DNA from: Terriglobia bacterium
GTDB lineage: Bacteria > Acidobacteriota > Terriglobia > Terriglobales > Acidobacteriaceae
Direction of reading: 5' to 3'
Assembly (NCBI GenBank): GCA_020073645.1
Contig: JAIQET010000026.1
Coordinates: 1-55,187, forward strand
Length of the DNA stretch: 55,187 bases
The translations under genes were made by a program, and so were the position numbers. Numbering within the stretch: the stretch's first letter is position 1; every line of letters starts with the position of its first letter. The notes beneath the pieces were generated by a model that saw only the letters and a list, made by a program, of their open reading frames with translations, did not search any database and was not told the origin of the DNA. This document shows, piece by piece, positions 43,953 through 52,410 of this stretch.

Positions 43953-44705
43953 TTATCCCGCCGGAGCTTCCGCCCTCCGTTGCACCGCCCGCAGCCACAT
44001 GCGCCGGATCAGCGCGCTCCCGGGATAAATGACCCGCCAGTACCGGGCGAATCTCCGCCGGGTTCCGGCGTCCGTGGCGTACACCCGGGTCTCCGTGGTG
44101 AGCAGGGTCCCGCCGACCCCATCGTCTTCCAAGTGGAAGTTCATCACCGCTAGGGCAAAGCCGGGGACACGGACGGCTCTAAAGTCTTCTGGAGTGGGAT
44201 TCGGCTTCGGCCGCCATCCCGGAGGTACCGCCACCAGCGTCCCAACGACGATTTCCTGGTTCGGCTCTTCCGCCAGCAGGAGGAAGCCGGTGTGGGTTAC
44301 CACTTCAAGCAGGGGCTGACGCTCCGGTGCGTTGAGGACGCTTTCCGGCCCCGGACGACCCATGCGGCGGATCCAGGTCAGCGTGCGAAACAGCCGAATC
44401 TCGTCTACCCGGACTTCCTTGATCGCCCGGTAGACGCGCTCTTTCGGCGCCGCCACGCGCATCGAGTGGAACTCATGAAATTGATACACCGGGATGAACT
44501 GATCGAGTTGATTCTGCGCCGCGGCCACCCGCAGCTCGGGAGCAGGCAGATTCATGCCTGCGGCGGTAAGGCAGAAGCCGCCGACCGTAACCAGAAGGCC
44601 GCGTGACCGCTTCCGGATTCCAACCCAGCGCAGCGGCTTCACCAGCGACACCACGCCCACAAGGATCACGGCGAAGCCGGTGTAGACACAGACGACGGGA
44701 ATCAC
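43953..44705 (-). CDS. Membrane-anchored SRPBCC-like protein
   Basis: 250 residues, GTG start. Two N-terminal hydrophobic helices ([18 protein letters not shown] and [16 protein letters not shown]), then [39 protein letters not shown], characteristic of START/SRPBCC (polyketide cyclase-like) domains, with [11 protein letters not shown] and [20 protein letters not shown] at the end. These domains hold small hydrophobic ligands; function here is unknown. It lies 83 nt upstream of the hydroxylase genes on the same strand. Confidence 0.72.
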   Translation of the reverse strand: MIPVVCVYTGFAVILVGVVSLVKPLRWVGIRKRSRGLLVTVGGFCLTAAGMNLPAPELRVAAAQNQLDQFIPVYQFHEFHSMRVAAPKERVYRAIKEVRVDEIRLFRTLTWIRRMGRPGPESVLNAPERQPLLEVVTHTGFLLLAEEPNQEIVVGTLVAVPPGWRPKPNPTPEDFRAVRVPGFALAVMNFHLEDDGVGGTLLTTETRVYATDAGTRRRFARYWRVIYPGSALIRRMWLRAVQRRAEAPAG

Positions 44706-44788
44706 ATCGGTATCTTAGGCGTCCCTACGCCGCCCCGGCCAGAGATTATTCTGACGCTGGTGGTTGAGAAGGACTTGAATTGGAAGGC

Positions 44789-45184
44789 TTACCAGATCGT
44801 CTTCAGCAGCGGGCTGCTGCGGATTCCTTCGTCACGAGTGATGAGTGCGATGCCCTCCGCCCGGGCGGTAGCGCCGATCAGTCGGTCAACAGGATCTTTC
44901 GGGTAGTCGTCGGGAAACTGTGTGGCCAGCGCTGCGACCTCCGCCGTGATTGGCTTGACATTTACGCCAGAACGGGTCACGAGATTCCGGACTGCGTTCT
45001 CGACCGTGCCATGGGAGCGAAGAACTCCTCGCGCGAAGAGGAACGCCAGTTCCCACACCGTGATATCAGCTATGGCCAATCCATCGCTGGCGCGAGCTCG
45101 GCGAATCGCTGACGCAGCCGGCCGCGACAGGCGCTCCGGTTGGGCGACCAGCCAGGCCAGCACATGCGTGTCGAGAAGGATCAC
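44789..45184 (-). CDS. PIN-domain toxin (VapC-like)
   Basis: 131 residues. ILLDTHVLAWLVAQPERLS, Glu in ITVWELAFLFARG, Asp in DPVDRLIGATARAEG and Asp in LITRDEGI are the PIN acidic set. The LLDTHVLxW type pairs with Phd/YefM antitoxins, as here. It overlaps the antitoxin by 4 nt. Confidence 0.92.
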   Translation of the reverse strand: MILLDTHVLAWLVAQPERLSRPAASAIRRARASDGLAIADITVWELAFLFARGVLRSHGTVENAVRNLVTRSGVNVKPITAEVAALATQFPDDYPKDPVDRLIGATARAEGIALITRDEGIRSSPLLKTIW

Positions 45185-45414
45185 TTCAGAACTTCCCAGT
45201 CTTCTAGCGGCACGGCCGGGGACACAATGTCCCCAACGATCTCCACCTCGCCGCGCAGGCAGCCGAAGATGTCTCCTGGTTGCCCGTCTGCGGGGACGAG
45301 TTTGGCCACCGGCTTACCCTTCTTTGTGATCACCACGGGCTCGCGAGTGGCGTACACATCGTCCATCACTTTGAGGCAGCGGGCCTTGAATTCGCCAGCA
45401 GGCATTGATTTCAT
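45181..45414 (-). CDS. Phd/YefM-type antitoxin
   Basis: 77 residues. KSMPAGEFKARCLKVMDDVYATREPVVITKKGKPVAKLVPAD is the Phd/YefM DNA-binding fold, followed by a short flexible toxin-binding tail. It should repress its own promoter through the GGTCAT dyad just upstream. Confidence 0.92.
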   Translation of the reverse strand: MKSMPAGEFKARCLKVMDDVYATREPVVITKKGKPVAKLVPADGQPGDIFGCLRGEVEIVGDIVSPAVPLEDWEVLK

Positions 45415-45433
45415 GACTATTCCAAATGACTAT

Positions 45434-45451
45434 GGTCATTATACCATGACC
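45434..45451 (-). promoter_or_regulatory. Operator and -10 box of the Phd-VapC module
   Basis: GGTCAT-N6-ATGACC is a perfect dyad; on the minus strand TATAAT (45443-45438) lies inside it. Further GTCAT copies between it and the start codon suggest several repressor sites. No convincing -35 is seen. Confidence 0.65.
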
Positions 45452-45506
45452 GCTCACAGATGCCTGCAAAGATAGGCCTTCCCCACCGCTGCTACACTGA
45501 CTCCCG

Positions 45507-46631
45507 ATGCTCCCCGGCCACGCCACCCCCGTCGGCACAGCCCGTTACCGCGAGCGCTTTCCCAAGCTGCGCGACGCGTCCCACTTCCGCCGTCCCGAGC
45601 ACGTGCCCGGAGCCGGCGAGCTATGGCTGTCTTCGATCGGTTTCGGGACCTACCTCGGTGAGCCCGACGATGCCGCCGATCAAAACTACACCGAGGCCAT
45701 CGCTGCCGCCGTGCGCTCCGGGGTGAACGTCCTCGATACCGCCATCAACTACCGCCACCAGCGTTCCGAGCGCAATATCGACGCGGCTCTCCGGCAACTC
45801 GTCAGCGCAGGAGAATTCCAGCGTGATGAAGTCTTCGTCGGCACCAAGGCTGGCTATCTTTCCTTCGATGGCAACCTGCCCTCCGACCCCCGCGCCTACT
45901 TCATGCGCGAGTACGTCGAGCCCGGCATCCTCGATCCCAAACAGCTTGCCGGTGGCATGCACTGCATGGCGCCTGCCTACCTCGAAAACCAGATCGAACG
46001 TTCCCGCCAGAATCTCGGCCTCGAAACCATTGACCTCTTCTACGTGCACAATCCCGAGTCGCAACTGGCGGACGTCTCTCGCGACGAGTTTCATCACCGC
46101 CTGAAAGACGCCTTCGCCATGCTGGAAAAGCAGGTCAAGGCTGGGAAGCTACGCTTCTACGGGATGGCAACCTGGAACGGCTTCCGCGTGCCGGAGACGG
46201 CGCACGAGTACATCAACCTGTTTGAAGTGGCGGAACTCGCGCGTGAGGCCGGAGGCGATGCGCACCACTTCCGCTTCCTCCAGCTTCCTTTCAATCTGGC
46301 CATGCCCGAGGCCTGTGGCCTGGCCAACCAGGGATCGGGAAAAGAGAAGATGTCTTTGCTTGCGGCCGCGACCCGGCTGGGTATTGCCGTCGTAGGCAGC
46401 GCCACTCTGTACCAGGGCAGGTTGACGCACGGCTTGCCCGAATTCGTAGGCCGCACTCTTGGCATGAAGTCGGACGCGGAGAGCGCTATCCAGTTCGCCC
46501 GCTCCGCCCCCGGACTGACCACCTCGCTGATTGGCATGGGCCACAAAGAACACGTAGCGTCGAACCTAAAAGCAGCCCAGGTCCCGCCTACGGCGACTGA
46601 AGAATGGAAAAAGCTGTTTACGCAGGGCTAA
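45507..46631 (+). CDS. Aldo/keto reductase family protein
   Basis: 374 residues. (beta/alpha)8 AKR with the usual tetrad: Asp in NVLDTAINY, Tyr in INYRHQRSE, Lys in VGTKAGYLSFD and His in LFYVHNPESQ. A long insert after the Lys strand (residues ~118-150: LPSDPRAYFMREYVEPGIL...) is atypical of small AKRs and marks a distinct subfamily. It probably reduces or oxidises a carbonyl with NADPH; the substrate is unknown. Divergent from the toxin-antitoxin operon. Confidence 0.88.
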   Translation: MLPGHATPVGTARYRERFPKLRDASHFRRPEHVPGAGELWLSSIGFGTYLGEPDDAADQNYTEAIAAAVRSGVNVLDTAINYRHQRSERNIDAALRQLVSAGEFQRDEVFVGTKAGYLSFDGNLPSDPRAYFMREYVEPGILDPKQLAGGMHCMAPAYLENQIERSRQNLGLETIDLFYVHNPESQLADVSRDEFHHRLKDAFAMLEKQVKAGKLRFYGMATWNGFRVPETAHEYINLFEVAELAREAGGDAHHFRFLQLPFNLAMPEACGLANQGSGKEKMSLLAAATRLGIAVVGSATLYQGRLTHGLPEFVGRTLGMKSDAESAIQFARSAPGLTTSLIGMGHKEHVASNLKAAQVPPTATEEWKKLFTQG

Positions 46632-46689
46632 AAGGAATATTCACCACGGAGACATGGAGAAGAGCTGACAGCCTGAAGCCCAGAGCCTC

Positions 46690-47415
46690 TTACTTCATCT
46701 CCTGCAACTTCTGGCCAGCCATCTGCGCGGCTTCACTCGACGGATTCTCTTTCTGGACTTGCTGGTAGATCTGCTTGGCCTGGTCGCTCTGTTGCGCCGC
46801 CTGGTAGGTTTCCGCCAGCTCCAATTGCGCAGTGGCTTTGCTGACCGTGCGCGTCGGCTTGTCGATCAGCTGCTTGTAGAGGCCCATGGCTTCCTTGTTG
46901 CGATTGGTGTTGCGGTATACCGAAGCCAGGGCGAACTTAGCCAGGGCGGCCAGATCTTCGTTGCGCGACGCAGTGACCGCCTTGAACTCGCGCTCCGCCG
47001 CCGCGTTGTCCCCCAGGTTGGCTGAGTTTACTCCCAGAAAGTAACGGGCGAATTCCGCCGAGTGGGTGTGCGGATACTGGTCCACGATGGCCTGAAACTT
47101 CTTATGCGCCTCGGTGGCGCGTTCCTGGACGGACGCGTAGCTGGGAGTATCGGGTTCGGCGGGTACGCCCGGCGGACGCACCGGCGTATCCATGATGCGG
47201 ACAGCCTGGCTCAGATCCACACTGGCTTTCTGATCCTGCTGGCTGAAGTAGTACCAGGAGCCCAACACGGCGCCAGCGACCACCAGCACCACGATGCCGG
47301 CCACGATGAGTTTGGACTGGTGCTCCACCGTCCAGTGGGCGGTTCTTTCCGCCGCATCGATGGTGACCCGGCTGAAGCGGTCTTGTTTCAGTTGATGACG
47401 GGTTTCTGCGCGCAC
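46690..47415 (-). CDS. TPR membrane protein (YfgM-like)
   Basis: 241 residues, GTG start after GAAGGGAAG. A cytoplasmic N-terminus of ~33 residues, one membrane helix (KLIVAGIVVLVVAGAVLGSWYYF), then an outer TPR domain: AHKKFQAIVDQYPHTHSAEFARYFLGV, ALAKFALASVYRNTNRNKEAMGLYKQLI, AQLELAETYQAAQQSDQAKQIYQQV. The organisation is that of YfgM/DUF2133 ancillary SecYEG proteins. It may assist periplasmic chaperones; inference from layout. Confidence 0.85.
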   Translation of the reverse strand: MRAETRHQLKQDRFSRVTIDAAERTAHWTVEHQSKLIVAGIVVLVVAGAVLGSWYYFSQQDQKASVDLSQAVRIMDTPVRPPGVPAEPDTPSYASVQERATEAHKKFQAIVDQYPHTHSAEFARYFLGVNSANLGDNAAAEREFKAVTASRNEDLAALAKFALASVYRNTNRNKEAMGLYKQLIDKPTRTVSKATAQLELAETYQAAQQSDQAKQIYQQVQKENPSSEAAQMAGQKLQEMK

Positions 47416-47507
47416 GAACTTCCCTTCTGACGAGAACGATGGTGGGCTGGCAAACAGTCAGTCTAACAGGCGAAAAACTGAGGCGTCAAAGGCCACCGAG
47501 CGAGCTT

Positions 47508-49409
47508 TCAGCGCACGACGATCTTGCTGACCAGCTTGGTGTTGCTGACCACATTGACGATCTCGAGCGGGACCTCTCCGGGCGATTCGGCGCGAAACTC
47601 GAAATCGTAGGTTTCGCCGGAGGCGATGTGCAGGGCCGCGTCTGACTCCACCGCAAGCCGCCCCGGAACAGTGGCGCCGTCCTTCGCGATGGCGCGCCAG
47701 GTCGCCGGATGTTCCTGGCTGCCGAGGCGGAAGTTCGCCGGCAGGTTCGGGGCCATATTGATCAGGCGCAGTCGGTAAGTTGCCCCTTGCGCCAGAGTGA
47801 TCGGCTCGGGCGTTTCTACACCGTTGATGGTGATGCGCCGGGCATCAAAGAACGTGTCCCGCGTGCCGATGACCAGCAGCTTATCGTGCTCGGGATCGAA
47901 AGACTGGCCGGGTTCCAGGACGATGAGGCCACCGTACACGCCGCCGCTGAGCTGCTTCGGATCCGCGGCGTGCGTGTGATAGATGAATGTGCCGGCACGG
48001 CTGGGAGTGAAGCGCGCCACAAAGCTCGCGCCCGGTGCGATGGCGGGAGTCACCTGGTCGCCAACCCCGCCGCCGACCACCCCGTCGTAGTAGCTTTCCA
48101 GTTCCAGGCCGTGCCAGTGAATGCTAGTCGCCGAATTCAGGTGATTAACCACCGTGATTTCGGTGGGCTCGCCGCGCGTGACCACGATCGGTGGGCCAAC
48201 CGCACGGTCGTTTGAAACCACGATCTTTTTTCCCTCGCGGACCGAACAGGCGAATGTCGGTTCGTTGGTTTTCCCTGCCGCGGGCTCGATCACGAGGTCG
48301 ATCTTCCTGACGGTCTGCCCCGGAGGCGACACCACCGCCGCGCCAGCAGGTGGGCGCACATTGATGATGAGCACCAGGCCGGCCATGTCGGGCATGCCTG
48401 GCATGGCGTTCGCATCGTGCGGGTGCGGAGCCACGGTCGGCTCGGCGGGAGCGGATTGGTGGGATACGGCGGGCGTGAACAGGGGCACGCGTTCGTCGGT
48501 CGAGAAGTGGAATTGAAAGTGGCAATGGAACAGCCAGCGGCCGACATGCTGGGGCGACCACTCCATCATCATGGTGCCTCCGGGCCGGACGTCGTTGGTA
48601 ACCACGGACTGGCGGTCGTTACCCACGAACTGGGTGTCCGATTCCGAGTCGCCCAGACTCAGCAGCTTGAAGAAGGCTCCATGCAGGTGCATGGGATGTT
48701 CAGAAAAGCTGGGATTGATCACGCGCCAGCGGACGGAGTCGCCGGCCGTGTATTCCAGCGGCTCGGTGAACGGATAGGACTTGCCGTTGATCGTGACCAC
48801 CTCGAAATTCTGGTGAACGACGTCGCTGGGAACCAGGAGGGCATTGATCACGAACACGCGATCGGCGGCGACGTCGCCGGCCGGGTCGATGATGAAGGCG
48901 CCGTTGAGGTGGGCGTCTTCGAACATAGGCTGCCGAAACGGCGGCAGCAGGCCGAAGGCGCGCGGCACGGTGGTGCGCGCCCAGTAGTAGTAGGTTCCGG
49001 GAGTGCCGGCCAGGAAGGTTCGCTCGCGGCTTTCGCCGGGAGGCACTTGCAGTTCATCTTTGGTGTCGCCGGGGCGGGAGTGCAGCCCGTATACCGTGGC
49101 TGGGACCTTCAGCTGGTTCGTAACCGTGACGTGAACCGTGGTGCCCTGCGGCATGCGCAGCATCGGTCCCGGAATCTGCGCCGGGTGACCGGGCTCGCCG
49201 AATGCCTGCACGAATAGTTGCGGTCCGTCCTCGGCCTCGGGATGCCAGGCACCGCTGCGGATCTCGAGTTGGACGTTGAGAACGCCGCTCTGCAGCGTGC
49301 CGGCGGGCGTACGATTCTGGTTGGCAACAATCGGACCGGGCTGCGCTACCCCGCAGACCGGCAGCAGGCAGAAAAGCCCAACGGCACAGCGGAGAGCTAC
49401 AGTTCTCAG
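47508..49409 (-). CDS. Secreted multicopper oxidase with permuted copper motifs, apparent CTG start
   Basis: About 633 residues. In-frame sequence upstream of the GTG at 49211 encodes a signal peptide (RTVALRCAVGLFCLLPVCGVAQ) and the first cupredoxin strand. It is bounded by TGA at ~49413 and has no ATG, GTG or TTG; CTG at 49409 follows GGGGTGA. Copper motifs come in unusual order: HPMHLHG (~238-244) and HCHFQFH (~295-301), normally C-terminal, precede HWHG (~431-434) and HTH (~478-480), normally N-terminal. A His/Met-rich linker (PHPHDANAMPGMPDM) joins the halves. It probably oxidises metals or phenolics in the periplasm. Confidence 0.88.
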   Translation of the reverse strand: MRTVALRCAVGLFCLLPVCGVAQPGPIVANQNRTPAGTLQSGVLNVQLEIRSGAWHPEAEDGPQLFVQAFGEPGHPAQIPGPMLRMPQGTTVHVTVTNQLKVPATVYGLHSRPGDTKDELQVPPGESRERTFLAGTPGTYYYWARTTVPRAFGLLPPFRQPMFEDAHLNGAFIIDPAGDVAADRVFVINALLVPSDVVHQNFEVVTINGKSYPFTEPLEYTAGDSVRWRVINPSFSEHPMHLHGAFFKLLSLGDSESDTQFVGNDRQSVVTNDVRPGGTMMMEWSPQHVGRWLFHCHFQFHFSTDERVPLFTPAVSHQSAPAEPTVAPHPHDANAMPGMPDMAGLVLIINVRPPAGAAVVSPPGQTVRKIDLVIEPAAGKTNEPTFACSVREGKKIVVSNDRAVGPPIVVTRGEPTEITVVNHLNSATSIHWHGLELESYYDGVVGGGVGDQVTPAIAPGASFVARFTPSRAGTFIYHTHAADPKQLSGGVYGGLIVLEPGQSFDPEHDKLLVIGTRDTFFDARRITINGVETPEPITLAQGATYRLRLINMAPNLPANFRLGSQEHPATWRAIAKDGATVPGRLAVESDAALHIASGETYDFEFRAESPGEVPLEIVNVVSNTKLVSKIVVR

Positions 49410-49433
49410 AGGTCACCCCAATTTTCGCTTGCC

Positions 49434-49461
49434 ATTATGGCAGGTTGACAAGCCCTGTCAA
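49434..49461 (-). promoter_or_regulatory. Promoter and dyad upstream of the multicopper oxidase
   Basis: On the minus strand TTGACA (49461-49456), 16-bp spacer, CATAAT (49439-49434). The -35 lies in the 17-bp dyad TTGACAGGGCTTGTCAA. Transcription would begin near 49427, about 18 nt before the CTG at 49409, which supports that start. Confidence 0.65.
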
Positions 49462-50149
49462 TTGGTGTGATCCCCGCACCTCAAGTTTCCGAGGCGCCTC
49501 CGTGGGGGGCGGGGGGATAGATATCTAGAAGAAAAAATTTTAGGTTAAATTCGGGAAAACAAACAAGTTGCGGACGCTAGATCTCGCAAAATCCGGATTC
49601 TGCGGGAGTTACCCGCAAAATCGGGAGCCGATTGGACTTAGCAGGGCCGCGCGGGGCGGGGGAGGGCCTGCCAAGAGACACCAATCCTCACGGCGCGAGC
49701 GCGACGTGGGCAGATTTCATGGCTCACTTCTGAGCTATGTTATTTTCCTTACTATCTACTTTAAGCATAGCAGATTTGAGAGGGTGAATGGGACATGGGG
49801 AGGATTTTATAGTTGCTTTGGGGTGAGAGGGTTGGAGGGGAATTGCGGTTTTGGGGGGCTTGACAAGCGGTGCCCACCTTTTGAGAGCGGGGGCCGAAGG
49901 GCAAACCCTCAGGGGCTAAAGCCCATCGTTTACGGGCTCCAAGCGGCACGGCTAAAGCCGTGCCCTTCCACAAAAGCATTTACGAGACAACTTCCAGACT
50001 CCCTACCCCAAGGGTGGGCCCTGACGAACACCCCCGCCCAAGCGGAGCTTGAGCGGGGCACCCTTCAGATTGGGGTGGACGCGAAGCTCCGGGCCATTCG
50101 GCTTCATTGTGCAACTGGGTGGTCTGGCGTAGAGTAGGGCGGCCACGCA
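49462..50149. other. Long intergenic stretch of dispersed repeats
   Basis: About 690 nt with no gene I accept. It holds an AT-rich part (49520-49560), then CGGGCTCCAAGCGGC and the perfect hairpin GGCACGGCT-AA-AGCCGTGCC (49945-49964), GGGGCTAAAGCCC, and from 50030 GAGCGGGGCACCCTTCAG, whose end recurs at 52216. Frames open across it give repetitive, low-complexity translations. Confidence 0.55.
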
Positions 50150-51001
50150 ATGAGACGAACGCAGGTCGGATCGATGGCTCGGGGCCCCGCTATTCTGACT
50201 CGGGATTATCTGCAAGCCGATGTTCCGATCTGGAGTGAAGTGTTGTTTGCGGCGGAGTTGGTTTTGTTGCACGCCGCCCCCGTCTACTACGGACTGGGAA
50301 CACCTCACGGCGACGGTTCCGGAGTGGTTCTCATCCCCGGTTTCCTGTGTCCGGATCATTACTTATTCCCGATGCAGAAATGGCTGGGACGGATGGGATA
50401 CCAGGCCTTCCTGTCCGGCATCCGTTTCAACGCCGAGTGTCCGAACCTGCTGATTGAACGCTGCCTGAATGAGACCATAGAGAAGGCGCTGGCCAAGACC
50501 GGCCGCAGGATTCATCTGATCGGCCACAGTCTGGGAGGCATTATGGCGCGTTCGATCGCGGCGCAACGGGCAGGGGACATCGCTTCGGTGATCACGCTGG
50601 GTTCGCCGTTCCGCGGCACAGCGGCGCATAGCAGCATCCTGTTCGCCGCCGAAACGGTTCGCCGCCGTATCCTGAAGAAGCACGGCGATGGGGTGCTGCG
50701 CGAGTGCTACACCGGGCACTGCACCTGCGATTTTGTGGATTCCCTACAGCGCGGCCTGCCGGCATCGGTGTGCGAAACCGCGGTATACACGCAGAATGAC
50801 GGAGTGGTGGATTGGCGTTATTGCCGGACCGATGACCCAGAAGCGGATTTCGCAGTTTCCGGCACCCACATCGGACTGGCCTTTAATCCTACGGTGTATA
50901 GCGTGATAGCCAATCGTCTGGCCCAGGCCCAGTGCGGGCAGAAGAAGAGAGCACCGAGGGCCGGCCGTATCCGGGCAGGCGTCAAATGCGCAACCACCTG
51001 A
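50150..51001 (+). CDS. Alpha/beta hydrolase, lipase-like
   Basis: 283 residues. VVLIPGFLCPDHYLFPMQKWLGRMGY, nucleophile Ser ~127 in LIGHSLGGIMAR, LGSPFRG, then the acid in TQNDGVVDW and His in SGTHIGLAFNP make a full catalytic triad of the lipase class. No signal peptide, so it may act in the cytoplasm or at the membrane. A Cys cluster (CYTGHCTCDF) lies before the acid. The ATG at 50150 lacks a ribosome site; ATG 50174 with AGG upstream is equally likely. Confidence 0.82.
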   Translation: MRRTQVGSMARGPAILTRDYLQADVPIWSEVLFAAELVLLHAAPVYYGLGTPHGDGSGVVLIPGFLCPDHYLFPMQKWLGRMGYQAFLSGIRFNAECPNLLIERCLNETIEKALAKTGRRIHLIGHSLGGIMARSIAAQRAGDIASVITLGSPFRGTAAHSSILFAAETVRRRILKKHGDGVLRECYTGHCTCDFVDSLQRGLPASVCETAVYTQNDGVVDWRYCRTDDPEADFAVSGTHIGLAFNPTVYSVIANRLAQAQCGQKKRAPRAGRIRAGVKCATT

Positions 51002-51045
51002 ACGCCGCTTCAATGGCGAGCGTTGCCCAGCGGGAAACAGTGGGA

Positions 51046-51070
51046 AACCGCGAAAGGTGGGGCACCCGGC
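51046..51070. repeat. GCGAAAGGTGGGGCACCC repeat, copy 1
   Basis: A 25-bp exact match to 52194-52218. Both copies stand between genes, and a worn third copy (CCGCCAAAGATGGGGCACCGG) is at ~53844. Confidence 0.7.
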
Positions 51071-51168
51071 CACCCCCATTTTCTCTTTGAACTGGACGCA
51101 ATTGGGCCTAATATCACCCGGACGCCAGTGTCCATGCGGTCTTGAAACATCCGGGGGAGGAGTCAACC

Positions 51169-52101
51169 ATGAAGAGTTCAACCGTTCTGTGGCTGTTTGT
51201 GTTGGTAATTTCGTTCGGCATCGCGTCGCCTGCAAGTTTCGCGCAAGGATTGGGAGCGACGCAGCTCGGCCCCGGTCTGCAGAATTTCAGCGACTGCCAG
51301 ACTCGGGTCATCGGCCACCACGAACACCTCATCGCCGACCGTCTCGAAGCCAAGCTCGCCAAGGCCACCACGCTGACGCCCGAGGAGCGCGACATCTGGG
51401 TCGCTGAAATCCGCGCCCTGCGCCAGGTCACCCCCTCGCAGCCCTTCAAGGCGCCCGACCCCAAGAACCCGCAGCGTTACTTTCTGGGACTGAGCAACGA
51501 GGAACAATCCGCGATCAATTCCATGCACAACCGTTACGTGCAGGAAAACAATCTGGCCTGCGAGAAAAAATACGGAGGCATGACCCGCTACTCGCCCGGC
51601 TCCGACCAGTCCGGCCAGGCCCGCTACGAAAAGGAGTTGAAGGATAATATTCAGACCGGCACCGACATCTCGACCATTCCCGTGGAACCGATTCCCAGCC
51701 CGTATCCCAAGACACGCGAGCAGATGCATGAAGAGAGAAGGGCGCAGCAGCAGGCCAACCGACAGGCCGCAGGTCAGCAGCTCAGCGCTTGCACCGAGGG
51801 AGCCAAAGGGCTGCGCTTGCGCATCATGGCCGACAAGATGCAACAAAGGCTCAACAGTAGCAAGGGACTTTCCGCCAAAGAACGCGCCGATTTCGAAGCT
51901 GACATAAAAGCGACCCGCGATGCCGCCGACAAGAAACTTGACTACGCCCCACCGGTAGATCCGAAGAATCCCAATCGGGCCATGATGCGCCTCACAGCGC
52001 AGGAGCAAATGGAAGTGACGACTGAATTCTCCAATCAGTACCTGGCGCAAATGCAGAACTGCGTTCACGCGTCGACCCCATCGCGGCCCCCGGCTCATTG
52101 A
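51169..52101 (+). CDS. Secreted protein with two related domains
   Basis: 310 residues. Signal peptide KSSTVLWLFVLVISFGIASPASFAQ; GGGGGAGGAG precedes the ATG at 51169. Two domains of ~95 residues share a plan: Cys, a helix with RxxxxxxxxxxRL, AxxxxLTPEER/LSAKERxDF, then DPKNP followed by LSNEEQ/LTAQEQ, and a closing Cys (FSDCQTR...LACEKK and LSACTEG...MQNC). The paired Cys may bridge within each domain. I recognise no family; it looks like an internal duplication. Confidence 0.75.
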   Translation: MKSSTVLWLFVLVISFGIASPASFAQGLGATQLGPGLQNFSDCQTRVIGHHEHLIADRLEAKLAKATTLTPEERDIWVAEIRALRQVTPSQPFKAPDPKNPQRYFLGLSNEEQSAINSMHNRYVQENNLACEKKYGGMTRYSPGSDQSGQARYEKELKDNIQTGTDISTIPVEPIPSPYPKTREQMHEERRAQQQANRQAAGQQLSACTEGAKGLRLRIMADKMQQRLNSSKGLSAKERADFEADIKATRDAADKKLDYAPPVDPKNPNRAMMRLTAQEQMEVTTEFSNQYLAQMQNCVHASTPSRPPAH

Positions 52102-52193
52102 GCATTTGATCAGCAGTCGGCTGCTTAATCCAACTGATAACCGGCAACCAGCAACTGCCAATTCCCCCGCACCCGGAATCAACACCTTTCGAA

Positions 52194-52218
52194 AACCGCG
52201 AAAGGTGGGGCACCCGGC
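52194..52218. repeat. GCGAAAGGTGGGGCACCC repeat, copy 2
   Basis: Exact 25-bp copy of 51046-51070. The region continues with further GGGCCACCCGCCACCC-type sequence to ~52265. Confidence 0.7.
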
Positions 52219-52410
52219 ACCCTTCAGAGTTGGGATGGACTCAAAGGCCGGGCCACCCGCCACCCTTTACTCGATCAGTAACACGTGGTAAGCTGCAGCC
52301 CCCATCGCGAGGTCCGCTTCCCAGGAATTTGGGCCCTAGCTCGAAAAACCAAATCTGATATTGAGCGGACGCGCGTTTCTACACGCCCACTCCGCCAGAA
52401 GGAGTTCGTA

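Noticed and set aside
49568..50137. Open frame of 189 codons between the oxidase and the hydrolase
   Set aside because: Its translation runs through several repeat families and hairpins, has no recognisable domain, no ribosome site and no coding-like composition.
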